This document shows positions 26,386 through 35,743 of a DNA stretch of 64,000 nucleotides, one piece after another. This DNA comes from DASUPK01 sp963831605 (GTDB lineage Bacteria; Actinomycetota; Thermoleophilia; Solirubrobacterales; 70-9), in contig CAWHQR010000008.1 in NCBI GenBank assembly GCA_963831605.1, positions 372,001 through 436,000 of the forward strand. The letters are read 5' to 3'. Position numbers and translations under genes: made by a program. Under the pieces are notes generated by a model. It saw only the letters and a list, made by a program, of their open reading frames with translations, did no database searches and was not told the origin of the DNA. Each line of letters opens with the position of its first letter. Positions within the stretch are counted from its first letter, which is position 1.

Positions 26386-26670
26386 TCAGGACCTGCGGTC
26401 CGACTCCTCGATCCGGTTACGCAGCGCTCGCACCTCGGCGGTCAGCTCGAACAGCCTCAATCGCTCGGTTTCAAGCGCGCGCGCTGCGCTCTCGGTACGC
26501 AGCCGGTCGGCTTGGAGGCGCAGGGCCTCGCCCGCGCAGCGCGTCAGCAGCTCATCGATCTCGTTTACGCTCCGCGTGTCAGGGTCCAGCAGAGCGCTCA
26601 TCACTTCCTTCTCGAGCGCAACGTCAACGTCGCGTTCGTGTGAGTCGGATTTTGTCTTGTCTCCACCCAT
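26386..26670 (-). CDS. Small coiled-coil protein of unknown function
   Basis: A 94-residue charged helical protein (ATG 26670). The C-terminal half is a predicted coiled coil (RLQADRLRTESAARALETER, then LTAEVRALRNRIEES). The N-terminal part is acidic with a VNEIDELLTRCAGEALRL segment. It is convergent with the response regulator and divergent from the sigma factor. No family was recognised. An upstream in-frame ATG at 26721 is possible. Confidence 0.5.
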   Translation of the reverse strand: MGGDKTKSDSHERDVDVALEKEVMSALLDPDTRSVNEIDELLTRCAGEALRLQADRLRTESAARALETERLRLFELTAEVRALRNRIEESDRRS

Positions 26671-26741
26671 GTACGCCTCGCCGGTGACTTGGGAGTACCT
26701 CGCAGCGGCCTTGTGAAACATCTGCCGCGTGAGGCGATCTT

Positions 26742-26770
26742 ACGTTCACCTCATGACGACAACGTTCACC
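26742..26770. repeat. Direct repeat upstream of the sigma factor gene
   Basis: The 9-mer ACGTTCACC occurs at 26742-26750 and again at 26762-26770, 20 bases apart (two helical turns). The spacing and the AT-richer context suggest a regulator or sigma-factor site before the sigma gene. Confidence 0.35.
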
Positions 26771-26911
26771 GCAGGACGATTCTCGCGGGTAGGTCAAGAC
26801 TTCGGGGAGTTTGTGAAAAAGTCGTATCCGAAAGCACGCAAATTGGGTGTTCATGGGTCTGAACGAGAAGATGGCGCACCCGAGCCATTCACAGCACTGC
26901 CGCCGGAGAGG

Positions 26912-27532
26912 ATGCTAGCTCGCATGGAATTGGACCCAGGTGGGGTCGCGCAGCGCGTCCGTCGGGATGCGGACGAGGGCGATCGCAATCTCGAGCGGCA
27001 AGCGATCGCCGCGGCGAAGGCCGGTGACTGGGACGCGCTGACCTATCTCTACTCCCGCCACGCGGACGATGTGCGCAGGTTCGTCCAGAGCATCGTTCAC
27101 GACCGGTACGAGGCCGAGGACATCACCCAGGATGTCTTCGCCAAGCTGATGCGGGTGATTCAGAAGTACGAGGAGCGGGAGGTCCCGTTCGCTGCGTGGA
27201 TCATGCGGGTCGCGCGCAACGCGGCGCTCGATCATCTGCGCTCGAGGCGGCAGATCCCGGTCGACGAAGTGTGGATCAACGATGACGGCCACGAGCAGAC
27301 GTCCTTTGAGTACACCAACGCGCTCAAGGCTGCGCTCGCTGACCTGCCCGAATCGCAACGCCACGTGCTCGTCCTGAGACACATCGGCGGGCTCTCGCCC
27401 ACCGAGATCGCCGAGCGGCTGGGGAAGACCGAAGCGTCGATCCAGGGACTGCACCACCGGGGGCGTGCTGCTCTGAAGGTCTCGCTGCGGGAGCTCGGAG
27501 TGGCCCCCGTCACCTCAGCGTCCGCGCCGTAG
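26912..27532 (+). CDS. RNA polymerase sigma-70 family factor (ECF-like)
   Basis: About 206 residues with sigma region 2 (YLYSRHADDVRRFVQSIVHD, EDITQDVFAKLM, FAAWIMRVARNAALDHLRSR) and region 4 (LPESQRHVLVLRHIGGLSPTEIAERLGKTEASIQGLHHRG). This is the two-domain plan of ECF/SigB-like alternative sigma factors. The start is uncertain: ATG 26912 or 26924; the frame is open from 26729, but that segment is AT-richer and looks like promoter. No anti-sigma gene with a recognisable ZAS domain is adjacent. Confidence 0.85.
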   Translation: MLARMELDPGGVAQRVRRDADEGDRNLERQAIAAAKAGDWDALTYLYSRHADDVRRFVQSIVHDRYEAEDITQDVFAKLMRVIQKYEEREVPFAAWIMRVARNAALDHLRSRRQIPVDEVWINDDGHEQTSFEYTNALKAALADLPESQRHVLVLRHIGGLSPTEIAERLGKTEASIQGLHHRGRAALKVSLRELGVAPVTSASAP

Positions 27533-27566
27533 GTCGAAAGACACTCGACCGGAGCGCGAGCTCTCG

Positions 27567-27929
27567 CTAGGCGCCCGCCGGCCCGATGACCCGTTCGGCC
27601 ACTCGGCCGGCATCGAGATCCGCGAGGTAGAAGATGGCCGCGTGCTCGATCAGACGCTCGAGCTTGAGTTCCTGACGCTCGGCCTCCTGCTCGAGTCGCC
27701 GCAGGCTCTCGGCATCCAGTTCGAGCTCCAAGGTGCGGGTCTCACGCTCGGCGGCCAACTGGTCGAACCGAGGGACAAGCGTCGCCGTCCGCTCATTGGC
27801 GAGTTCCGACTTGTAGTAGGCGCAAGCCAGCGACACCAGCCGATCGAGCCTCAGACCCTCTTCGCTCGCCTCCCGCTCGAGCATGCTCCAACCGAACTCC
27901 TCGAATGTGATCGAGATCTCGAATCCCAC
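27567..27929 (-). CDS. Small protein with two repeated helical units
   Basis: A 120-residue acidic protein built from two related halves. Each half has a short strand, then a long helix and a second helix: ITFEEFGWSMLEREASEEGL...RLVSLACAYYKSEL, and LELDAESLRRLEQEAERQEL...RLIEHAAIFYLADL. Each half resembles a ribbon-helix-helix-like unit, so one chain could mimic a dimer. DNA binding is a guess. Start GTG 27929; a region of about 230 bases to the next gene shows nothing recognisable. Confidence 0.65.
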   Translation of the reverse strand: MGFEISITFEEFGWSMLEREASEEGLRLDRLVSLACAYYKSELANERTATLVPRFDQLAAERETRTLELELDAESLRRLEQEAERQELKLERLIEHAAIFYLADLDAGRVAERVIGPAGA

Positions 27930-28162
27930 GTTCTTGGACAGTCTAGTGACACTCGTGGCTCCGGATCTGCGACAAGCGGGTCGACGGACGATGCTGGTAA
28001 TCGCTGGGACACGTCATCTAAAAAACGCCTCAAGCGCGCGGCTTTTCGCGGGCGAGCCGAGCAGTTGCTACGAAACCGGGACCGGCACGTTTCTCACCCG
28101 ATGGAAACTCGCACCCGAACTTGGACACGGATTCGAGCCGACTGCGGCTCGATCCGACCGTG

Positions 28163-28831
28163 CTAGCGGCCGGCGGCGAGCTCCGCCGGGACCCTGCCGA
28201 TCCCGAGTCTGCTCCCGCGTTCGGGATCGAGGATCAGAGCGGCTGCTTCGCTGCGAGAAGAGACACCGAGCTTGCGAACGCCGATGACAGGTGGCTCTTC
28301 ACGGTGCTCTCGGCGAGGAACAGCTCTGCCGCAATCTGTGAGTTGGTCAGCTCCGTGGCCATCAACATCAGGACCTGCTTCTCGCGAGTCGTCAATGCCC
28401 GCGCCCGAAGCGCCTGGCGCTGTCCGCTCGGTGCCGACACCTGGCCCGCGCAGACCGCCTCGACGACCGCGCCCAGGGCCTCCTCGACGCCTTCCTTGAG
28501 AACGATCCCGTCGACTCCCAATTCGAGAGCACGCCGCACATCGCCGCCCGCCGCACGTCGACAGACCAGGACCGTTGGGAGGTCCTCGAGTCTCGAGCGA
28601 ACGAGGCGCACGATGTCCATGGTCGATCGGTCTGGCCGGTCCGAGGCGACAACGACGACACGCGGGCACGTTGCCGTTACACGAGGCGAGCAGGCCATCG
28701 CCGCTTGCGGATCGCGCCAGGACGGCATGGCCACCCGCCTCCAGCGCCGCGGCGACCTGTTCACGGAAAGCCGGCTCGCTCGCACAGAGCGCTACGGGCA
28801 GCCGGTGGTCTCTCGCGTCTCTCACGGTCAT
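28163..28831 (-). pseudogene. NarL/LuxR-type response regulator broken by two frameshifts
   Basis: Read across three segments, the gene encodes a degenerate receiver (VALCASEPAFREQVAAALEA, then CPRVVVVASDRPDRSTMDIV, GVDGIVLKEG) and a LuxR DNA-binding domain (LTTREKQVLMLMATELTNSQI, ESTVKSHLSSAF, RKLGVSSRSEAAALI). The frame changes near 28665 and returns near 28275. At the second site one C is missing before CGCAAG. The two shifts compensate and no nonsense codon intervenes, so a sequencing indel is as likely as true decay. The receiver lacks the usual DD pair, so phosphorylation is doubtful even if intact. Confidence 0.75.
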
Positions 28832-28995
28832 TCGATTCACGAACGCGCGGTGGGCAGCCGGACTTTTGCGGACCGGGTCTCGGCCAGACACCGCGGGCAT
28901 CGGCAAATCAACTTGAGCTCCTTCGGGATCGCGGTCGGACTTTGCTTTCGCCCACGCTCCGCCGCTTGTTGCCGTACTCCGTCCACTTGGCGCAG

Positions 28996-30575
28996 TCACA
29001 GCCCTCGGCGCCCCAGCACGAACGGCACGGTACGCAGGATGGTCTTCACGTCGAGCCAAAGCGACCAGTTGGCGCCGTAGAGGTAGTCGATCTTGACCAT
29101 CTCGTTCAGCGGGATCCGAGCCGAGCCGAACACCTGCCACGGACCAGTCATCCCGGGTGGGAGCTCGAGCCGCGAACGCCGCCAGCCCTCGATCCTCTCG
29201 TCCTCGTCGAGCACCAGCGGCCGGGGGCCGACGAGGGACATGTCACCGCGCAGCACGTTGAACAGCTGGGGCAGCTCGTCGAGGGAGATCTGCCGCAGGC
29301 GACTGCCCACCCGGGTGATTCGCGGGTCGTCCTTGATCTTGAACAGGCCGCCGATCTGCCTCGTTGCGCGCCGCGAGGGCGGACTTCTGAGCCTCGGCGC
29401 CGTCCACCATGGTGCGGAACTTGAACATCTCGAACGGGACGCCGTGCCGACCCATGCGCCGCTGTCGGAAGAGGACGGGACCGCGGGAGTCGAGCTTGAT
29501 CGCGATCGCGATCGCCGCCAGGAGTGGGGAGAGCGCGAGCAGGATGAGGCTGGCGCCGACGAAGTCGAACGAGCGCTTGACGGCCCCGAGGAGCGGCTGA
29601 GGCCGAAGCGACGCATCCCGAGCAGGGTGATCCCGTCCACATCGTCCAACTCGACCGACGAGCCGACGACCTCGGGGAGCCGGGGCAGCACACTGACCCT
29701 CAGCCCCATCGATTTCAGGCTCCGAGTCGTGTTCAGCAGGTCATCGGAGATCTCTCCGCGCGGCGCGATGATCGCCCGCTCGATTCGCTCCTCGCTGAGC
29801 AAGCGCTGCAGGTCGTCGTCTTGGCCGAATGGCCGGAGCCGTTGCCGTTGCCGCCGTTGCTGTGCGAACCGCCGAGTTTGAACGGGAGGCCCACGCGAGT
29901 CGGCGCTCGCCCGACCACTCGCGCCTTCAGTCCCGACACGTCGTCGAACCGCCGCGTGATCCAGTTCGCGGTGTCGGCGTCGCCGAGCACCAGGCACCGC
30001 TCTTCGTCCGACAATGCCCGGGCCAGGTGCCTGGCGAGGGCCCGAGTCGTGATCATGCTCGCGAACAGCAGCGCCCAGACCCCGACGGCCTGGTCACGGC
30101 CGAAATCGCCATCGACGATCAGGTCGCCGGCGAGCCAGATCAGGAGCGCGTAGAGCGTTGCAACCCAGAAGAGGGCGGGCACCTCGTCGAGTGTCGTCTT
30201 TCGGATCAGGTGCTCATCGCGGTCGTAGAGTCCCGTGAGCTTTCCGACCACGAGCACCAACGGGAGCGCGAACAGGGCAACTGGGTTGAGCGCGTCGTGG
30301 CCCAGGATCGGTACACCGACCAGGACGGCGATCGCCGCGGAGGCGACATCCGCAAGCGCGAGCGCGCGGCGGTAGATCCAGTCCCGGCGATAGATCGCGC
30401 CTCGGAGCCGGCCCTCGGGAATCTCATCCAGGGTCGCCTGGTTGCGGGGCGCAAACCTGCGGGTTCGCGGACGGGGAAGGGAGGGGACGGAGGTCGCCGG
30501 ATCGTACGTCTCGAGCGGAGCGCGAATTTCCGCCTCATCGACGCTGCGATCCAGTTGTAGTTCCTGTTCGGCCAT
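28996..30575 (-). CDS. Polyprenyl-phosphate sugar-1-phosphate transferase (initiating enzyme), with three frameshifts
   Basis: A membrane initiating transferase of the WbaP/CpsE type. The N-terminal half (from ATG 30575) has four or five helices and a CoA-binding-like domain. The C-terminal sugar transferase domain has KFRTM, GGLFKIKDDPRIT, DELPQLFNVLRGDMS and VGPRPLVLDE. It attaches the first sugar phosphate of the repeat unit to undecaprenyl phosphate. The frame changes in the Asn/Gly-rich linker (about 29830-29880), near 29585 in a run of four C, and near 29360. Each change restores conserved family sequence, so I read it as one gene with indels. Confidence 0.82.
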
Positions 30576-30725
30576 CGTCTCCCAATCCGACAACGGCTGT
30601 CTTCGACTCTGCTGGGCGCGCACCGCGCCGCAGATCCGACGTAATTGGAACCGATCTCGGCGGTCCAAGGCTCAGAGGCGCGGGAGAATCGCGGCCCGCT
30701 CCACGTTGGTGCCCCAGAGCGGTTG

Positions 30726-32003
30726 ATGGAAGTCGAGCTTCGAGATCAGGTCGTCACGCGGTCAGCCCCCGCGGGCCCGCCCGGCTGCCGTTTCTGCTCG
30801 GCCCCCCTGCGCCACACGTTCGTCGACCTCGGCATGTCGCCGCTTTGCGAGAGCTACGTCTCCGCGGAGCGGCTTGATGGGATGGAGGCCTTCTACCCAC
30901 TTCATGTTCGTGTCTGCGAGCACTGCCTGCTTGTGCAGCTCGAGGAGCTGGTGGCGCCGGAGGAGATCTTCACGGAGTACGCGTACTTCTCGTCCTATTC
31001 GGATTCCTGGGTCGCCCACGCCCGCGATTACGTCGAGTCGGTGGTCGAGCGCTTCGGGCTGGACGCGGACAGCCAGGTGGTGGAGCTGGCCAGCAACGAC
31101 GGCTACCTGCTCCAGCATCTCGTCGAGCGGGGCATACCGGCGCTTGGGGTCGAGCCTGCTGCGAACGTCGCGGAAGTCGCCCGGGAGCGGGGGATCGAGA
31201 CGGTGGTCGAGTTCTTCGGCCGGGAGCTCGCGTCTCGCCTCGTGGCCGAGGGCCGCCAGGCGGACCTGCTGGTGGCGAACAACGTGTTCGCCCACGTCCC
31301 CGACCTCAACGATTTCACCGCCGGCATGCGGCGATTGCTGGCGCCACAAGGCGTAGTCACGATCGAGTTCCCTCATCTGGCGCGGCTGATCGAGGGGAAC
31401 CAGTTCGACACCATCTACCACGAGCACTTCTCCTACTTCTCGTTTCTCACCGCACAGGCCGTGCTTGGGGCTCACGGCCTCGAGGTTTTCGACGTCGACG
31501 AGCTCCCCACGCACGGCGGCTCGCTGCGCGTGTACGCACAGCGGAGCGGAGGCGCCGGCCATTCGGTCAGCGCCCGGGTGACGGAGCTTGCCGAACGCGA
31601 GCGGGAGCTGGACCTGGACCGGCTGGAGGGATACAGCTCATTCGCGCCGCGAGTGACCGAGACCAAGTGGAACCTGGTGGAGTTCCTGATCGATTGTCGC
31701 CGCGATGGCAAGCGCGTCGCCGGCTACGGCGCGCCCGGCAAGGGGAACACGCTGCTCAACTACTGCGGCATCCGGGCCGACCTGCTCGAGTTCACGGTCG
31801 ACCGCAACCCGTACAAGCAGGGACAGTTCCTGCCCGGCACTCGGATCCCCATCCACCACCCCGAGGCGCTCGAGCAGGCCCGGCCCGACTTCATCCTGAT
31901 TCTTCCCTGGAACCTGACCGACGAGATCGTGGCTCAGCTCTCCCACGTCCGCGAGTGGGGTGCGCGCTTCGTCGTCCCGATCCCGGAGGTGAAGGTCATA
32001 TGA
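30726..32003 (+). CDS. NDP-sugar C-methyltransferase (TylC3-like)
   Basis: A 425-residue three-part enzyme. The N-terminal zinc-binding domain has CRFCSAPL and CEHCLLVQ, the central SAM domain has VVELASNDGYLLQ and LLVANNVFAHV, and the C-terminal domain has GYGAPGKGNTLLNYCG and FVVPIPEVKVI. This architecture is that of enzymes that add a methyl branch to a keto-sugar nucleotide (TylC3, EvaC). ATG 30726 is chosen because the zinc domain begins about 20 residues later. The stop overlaps the next ATG by four bases, so the methylated sugar probably arises from the CDP-glucose made next door. Confidence 0.9.
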   Translation: MEVELRDQVVTRSAPAGPPGCRFCSAPLRHTFVDLGMSPLCESYVSAERLDGMEAFYPLHVRVCEHCLLVQLEELVAPEEIFTEYAYFSSYSDSWVAHARDYVESVVERFGLDADSQVVELASNDGYLLQHLVERGIPALGVEPAANVAEVARERGIETVVEFFGRELASRLVAEGRQADLLVANNVFAHVPDLNDFTAGMRRLLAPQGVVTIEFPHLARLIEGNQFDTIYHEHFSYFSFLTAQAVLGAHGLEVFDVDELPTHGGSLRVYAQRSGGAGHSVSARVTELAERERELDLDRLEGYSSFAPRVTETKWNLVEFLIDCRRDGKRVAGYGAPGKGNTLLNYCGIRADLLEFTVDRNPYKQGQFLPGTRIPIHHPEALEQARPDFILILPWNLTDEIVAQLSHVREWGARFVVPIPEVKVI

Positions 32004-32818
32004 AGGTGGTGATCTTCTGCGGCGGCCAGGGACTGCGGATGCGAGAGGCATCCGAGGTCGTGCCCAAGCCGATGGTTCCGATCGGCCCTCGGCCGGTTCT
32101 CTGGCACGTGATGAAGTACTACGCCCACTTCGGCTTCACCGACTTCGTGCTCTGCCTCGGCTACAAGGCCGAGGCGATCAAGCAGTTCTTCCTCACCTAC
32201 AACGAGGCGATGGCGAACGACTTCGTGTTGTCCAACGGCGGCGCGGACGTCCATCTGCTGAAGACCGATATCCACGATTGGAACATCACCTTCGTCGACA
32301 CCGGCCTGCGGGCGCCGATCGGCGAGCGGCTGCGGGCGGTCCGGCACCTGCTGGACGACGACGAGGTCTTCCTGGCCAACTACGGGGACACGCTGACCGA
32401 CGCCGACCTGCCCGCAATGATCGAGCGCGCCAGGGAGGAGCAGGCGACGGCGAGCTTCCTCGCGGTACGCCCGAACTACAGCTTCCATGTGGTCTCGATG
32501 GGCGATGACGGCCGGGTCCGAGAGATGCGGGACGTGACCCGCTCAGACATCTGGATCAACGGCGGCTACTTCATCCTGCGCCGGGAGTTCCTCGACCACC
32601 TGGGCCCCGGCGAGGACCTCGTGGAGGAGCCGTTGCAGAGGCTGATGTCGGCCGGACAGGTGTTCGCACACCGGCACGAGGGATTCTGGGCCCCGATGGA
32701 CACGCTGAAGGATCAGCAGTGGCTCGAGACCCTGCACGAGGACGGCGGCGCGCCGTGGCAGGTGTGGGATCCCGACCGCGTCAGGCGTCGCGAGCTCGCC
32801 TCCGTGGCCTCTGGATGA
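32000..32818 (+). CDS. rfbF: Glucose-1-phosphate cytidylyltransferase
   Basis: A 272-residue RfbF: VVIFCGGQGLRMRE, PKPMVPIGPRPVLWHVMKYY, FVLCLGYKAEAIKQFF, DTGLRAPIGERLRAV, NYGDTLTDADL and GFWAPMDTLKDQQWLE. These match glucose-1-phosphate cytidylyltransferase very well, better than the copy at 5378-6112. It makes CDP-glucose from CTP and glucose-1-phosphate, the first step to CDP-3,6-dideoxy or branched sugars. It overlaps both neighbours (ATGA on each side). Confidence 0.92.
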   Translation: MKVVIFCGGQGLRMREASEVVPKPMVPIGPRPVLWHVMKYYAHFGFTDFVLCLGYKAEAIKQFFLTYNEAMANDFVLSNGGADVHLLKTDIHDWNITFVDTGLRAPIGERLRAVRHLLDDDEVFLANYGDTLTDADLPAMIERAREEQATASFLAVRPNYSFHVVSMGDDGRVREMRDVTRSDIWINGGYFILRREFLDHLGPGEDLVEEPLQRLMSAGQVFAHRHEGFWAPMDTLKDQQWLETLHEDGGAPWQVWDPDRVRRRELASVASG

Positions 32819-33474
32819 TGTTGCCGCTTCTGCTGGGCGCGCCCGACGCGTCCCCGGCCCGTGCTCTCGCGATCGGCGCCCACCCCGACGACATCGAGAT
32901 CGGCTGCGCGGGCACGATTCTCAAGCTGATCGAGGAGGGGGCGCTCTCCGAGGTCCGCTGGGTGGTCCTGAGCGGAGAGGGCGAACGTGCGCGGGAGGCG
33001 CGGCGAAGCGCCGATGCCCTGCTCGAGGGGCTGCCCGACAGCGAGGTCGTGATCTGCGACTTCCCCGATGGCTTCTTTCCCTATGAGGGCAGGAGGGTCA
33101 AGGACTTCTTCGAAGGGCTGAAGGTCGATTTCTCACCCGACGTCGTCTTCACCCACCAGCGGGGCGATCTGCACCAGGATCACCGCCTCAGCTGCGAGCT
33201 GACCTGGAACACCTTTCGTGACCACCTGATCCTCGAGTACGAGGTGCCGAAGTACGACGGGGACATGGGCGCCCCGAACGCGTTCGTCCCCCTCTCCGAA
33301 GGCCAGTCGCGGCGCAAGATCGAGCACCTGATGGATCACTTCGCCTCGCAGCGATCGAAGCACTGGTTTCGGGAGGACCTGTTCTCGGGCCTGCTCCGGC
33401 TGCGGGGCATGGAGTGCAACTCGCCGAGTGCCCACGCCGAGGCCTTCTTCTGCCGCAAGGCCGTGCTGACTTGA
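32815..33474 (+). CDS. PIG-L family N-acetyl sugar deacetylase
   Basis: A 219-residue LmbE-like metalloenzyme with zinc motif AHPDDIEIGCAGT and the second motif HQDHR. PIG-L proteins remove N-acetyl groups from GlcNAc-type substrates. The substrate here may be a sugar nucleotide or lipid-linked sugar in the polysaccharide pathway. The start is the first ATG of ATGATG at 32815, overlapping the rfbF stop. Confidence 0.9.
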   Translation: MMLPLLLGAPDASPARALAIGAHPDDIEIGCAGTILKLIEEGALSEVRWVVLSGEGERAREARRSADALLEGLPDSEVVICDFPDGFFPYEGRRVKDFFEGLKVDFSPDVVFTHQRGDLHQDHRLSCELTWNTFRDHLILEYEVPKYDGDMGAPNAFVPLSEGQSRRKIEHLMDHFASQRSKHWFREDLFSGLLRLRGMECNSPSAHAEAFFCRKAVLT

Positions 33475-34802
33475 ACACCACCCTGACACGTGAGGGGGAG
33501 ACCGCGAAGGTGGGAGACCAGGCCCACGAGCTGATGCGCCGGCTGTTCCCGCTGTGTCGCAGCCTGACGGGTGACGGAGTGCGAGCAACCTTCGACATCC
33601 TCGAGGAGGAGATCCCGATCGTCCGCACCGAGATACCGAGCGGCACCCGGGTGCTCGACTGGATCGTTCCGGACGAGTGGAACCTGCGCGAGGCATACAT
33701 CACGGCTCCTGACGGCACCCGCGTGGTCGACCTCCGAGACTCCAATCTGCACGTCGTCTCCTACAGCGAGCCGGTGCACGCGACCCTTTCGCTGGACGTG
33801 CTGCGCGAGCGCCTGCACACCCTCCCCGAGCAGCCGGAGGTGGTGCCCTACAGAACGTCCTACTACGAGCGCACCTGGGGCTTCTGCCTCTCGCACAGGC
33901 AGCTGCTCGAGCTGCAGCCTGGCGACTACGAGGTGGTGATCGACTCGACCCTCGAGCCGGGCCACCTCTCGTATGGGGAGCTTCAGATCGAGGGTGAAGG
34001 GGAGGGAGAGGTGCTGGTCTCGACCTACGTCTGCCATCCGTCGCTCGCCAACGACAACCTCTCCGGGATCGCCGTCGCGACGATGCTCGCGAAGCAGCTG
34101 TTGGGGCGCCGGCTGCGGCACACCTACCGCTTCCTGTTCGCGCCCGGCACGATCGGACCGCTCGCGTGGCTCCACCAGAACCGCGACGGGCTCGATCGCG
34201 TGGAGCACGGCCTGACGCTTTCGTGCATCGGGGACGACGGAAACCTGACCTACAAGCGCAGCCGCCGCGGAGACGCCGAGGTGGATCGGGCGATGGAGAC
34301 CGTGCTCCGTGACTCGGGCGAACCGCACCGCGTGCTTCCCTGGGAGCCATGGGGTGGGGACGAGCGCCAGTTCTGCTCGCCGGGGTTCGACCTGCCGGTC
34401 GGCACCCTGATGCGCACTCCACACGGGGAGTTCGCCGGCTATCACACCTCGGCGGACGGGCTGGAGCGGATCCGCTCGGAGTCCCTGGCCGAAGCGGTGG
34501 ACCGCTGCCTCGAGCTCGTCGAGGTTCTGGAGAGCAATCGCCGCCCGACCAACCTCAGCCCCTACGGTGAGCCGCAGCTCGGACGGCGGGGCCTCTACCG
34601 CTCGGCGGGCGGGGCCGTCCCCACACCGGACGATGAGCGCGCACTGCTGTGGGTGCTGAACCAGAGCGACGGCCGCTCCAGTCTGCTGGACATCGCGCGC
34701 CAATCGGGGCTGCCCTACGGGATCCTCGAACGTGCCACCGTGCGGCTCGAGCGGGCCGGCCTGCTCGGCCCCAGCGAGCACCATGCCAACGGGCGCACCT
34801 AG
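33471..34802 (+). CDS. Aminopeptidase-like (DUF4910/DUF2172) protein with C-terminal winged helix
   Basis: A 443-residue protein with an M28-like zinc fold: LMRRLFPLCRSLTGDGVR, TYVCHPSLANDNLSGIAV (His and Asp metal ligands), EFAGYHTSADGLERI. The last 70 residues form a winged helix (LLDIARQSGLPYGILERATVRL). Such proteins recur in polysaccharide and sugar-modification clusters, where their reaction is unclear; peptide cleavage has been shown for a few relatives only. TTG 33471 overlaps the PIG-L stop (TTGA), which points to coupled translation. Confidence 0.85.
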   Translation: MNTTLTREGETAKVGDQAHELMRRLFPLCRSLTGDGVRATFDILEEEIPIVRTEIPSGTRVLDWIVPDEWNLREAYITAPDGTRVVDLRDSNLHVVSYSEPVHATLSLDVLRERLHTLPEQPEVVPYRTSYYERTWGFCLSHRQLLELQPGDYEVVIDSTLEPGHLSYGELQIEGEGEGEVLVSTYVCHPSLANDNLSGIAVATMLAKQLLGRRLRHTYRFLFAPGTIGPLAWLHQNRDGLDRVEHGLTLSCIGDDGNLTYKRSRRGDAEVDRAMETVLRDSGEPHRVLPWEPWGGDERQFCSPGFDLPVGTLMRTPHGEFAGYHTSADGLERIRSESLAEAVDRCLELVEVLESNRRPTNLSPYGEPQLGRRGLYRSAGGAVPTPDDERALLWVLNQSDGRSSLLDIARQSGLPYGILERATVRLERAGLLGPSEHHANGRT

Positions 34803-35743
34803 CCCCGACATCGACACGGCGAACTCGCTGTCGGGACTGCGCCTGCTCGTCACTGGGGGCTCGGGCTTCATCGGCGCGCCGCTCTGCCAGCGCGCCCTGG
34901 AGCAGGGGGCGATCGTGCACGCGGTTTCGCGGCAACGCCGGGCCTCGTCGGACGAGGTGCACTGGGAACGTGCCGATCTGACCGACCCGGCGGACGTACT
35001 GGCCCTCGTGAATCGGTTGCGGCCCGACGCCGTCCTTCATCTGGCGGGTGAGGTGAGCGGTGCGCGCGACCGCAGCCTCGTGCTCCCCATGCTGCACGCG
35101 AACCTGGTGTGGAGCGGTCAACGTCATGATGGCCTGCGCCGATGCCGAGTGCCCTCGCTTGGTTCTCGCCGGCTCCATGGAGGAACCCGAACTGGGCGAC
35201 CCCGCGGCCATCGCTCAGTCTCCGTATGCGGTTGCGAAATGGGCCGCGCTTGCCTACGCGCGCCACTTTCATGCCCTCTACGGGCTCCCGGTGGTCCACC
35301 TGCGTCTGTTCATGGTCTACGGACCAGGCCAACGCGATCTGCGCAAGCTCGTGCCGTACACGGCCCTCTCGCTTCTCCGCGGCAGTTCGCCGAAGCTCAC
35401 AAGCGGTGGTCGTGCAGTGGACTGGATCTACGTCGATGACGTCGTCGAAGCTTTCCTGAGGGCCGCGGTCGCTCCCCGTTTAGAGGGCATGTCCCTTGAC
35501 ATCGGGTCAGGCGAGCTGATCACGACGCGCGCCCTCGTCGATCGCCTCTGCGATCTCGTTGACGGCGACACGAAGCCTTCCTTCGGTGCCCTCACGGATC
35601 GGCAGCTCGAGCGCGTGCGAGCCGCCGATCCGACAAGAGCTGCAGAAGCTATGGGCTGGCGACCTCGCACGCCGCTCGACGAAGGCCTTGAGCGGACCGT
35701 GGAGTTCTACCGCTGCAACCTCGACAGGCTGGCTCCGACCTGA
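34783..35743 (+). CDS. NAD-dependent sugar-nucleotide epimerase/dehydratase, with one frameshift
   Basis: An extended SDR of about 320 residues: VTGGSGFIGAPLCQRAL, VLHLAGEVSG, AGSMEEPELG, the catalytic SPYAVAKWAALAY (YxxxK), and FMVYGPGQRDLRK. The frame changes near 35110, between NLVWS and VNVMMACADA, the point where family members continue without a gap. The 5' end overlaps the upstream gene by 20 bases, and the 3' end overlaps the convergent RfbC gene by 37 bases. It likely sets a sugar stereocentre after methylation. Confidence 0.85.

Noticed and set aside
28163..30575. Programmed ribosomal frameshifting as the explanation for the shifts
   Set aside because: The sites share no slippery heptamer or downstream structure, they occur in unrelated families and differ in context. 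Indel error is simpler.
33414..33470. Upstream extension of the M28-like gene
   Set aside because: The frame is open, but it overlaps the PIG-L coding region and the TTGA junction at 33471 gives a better start.
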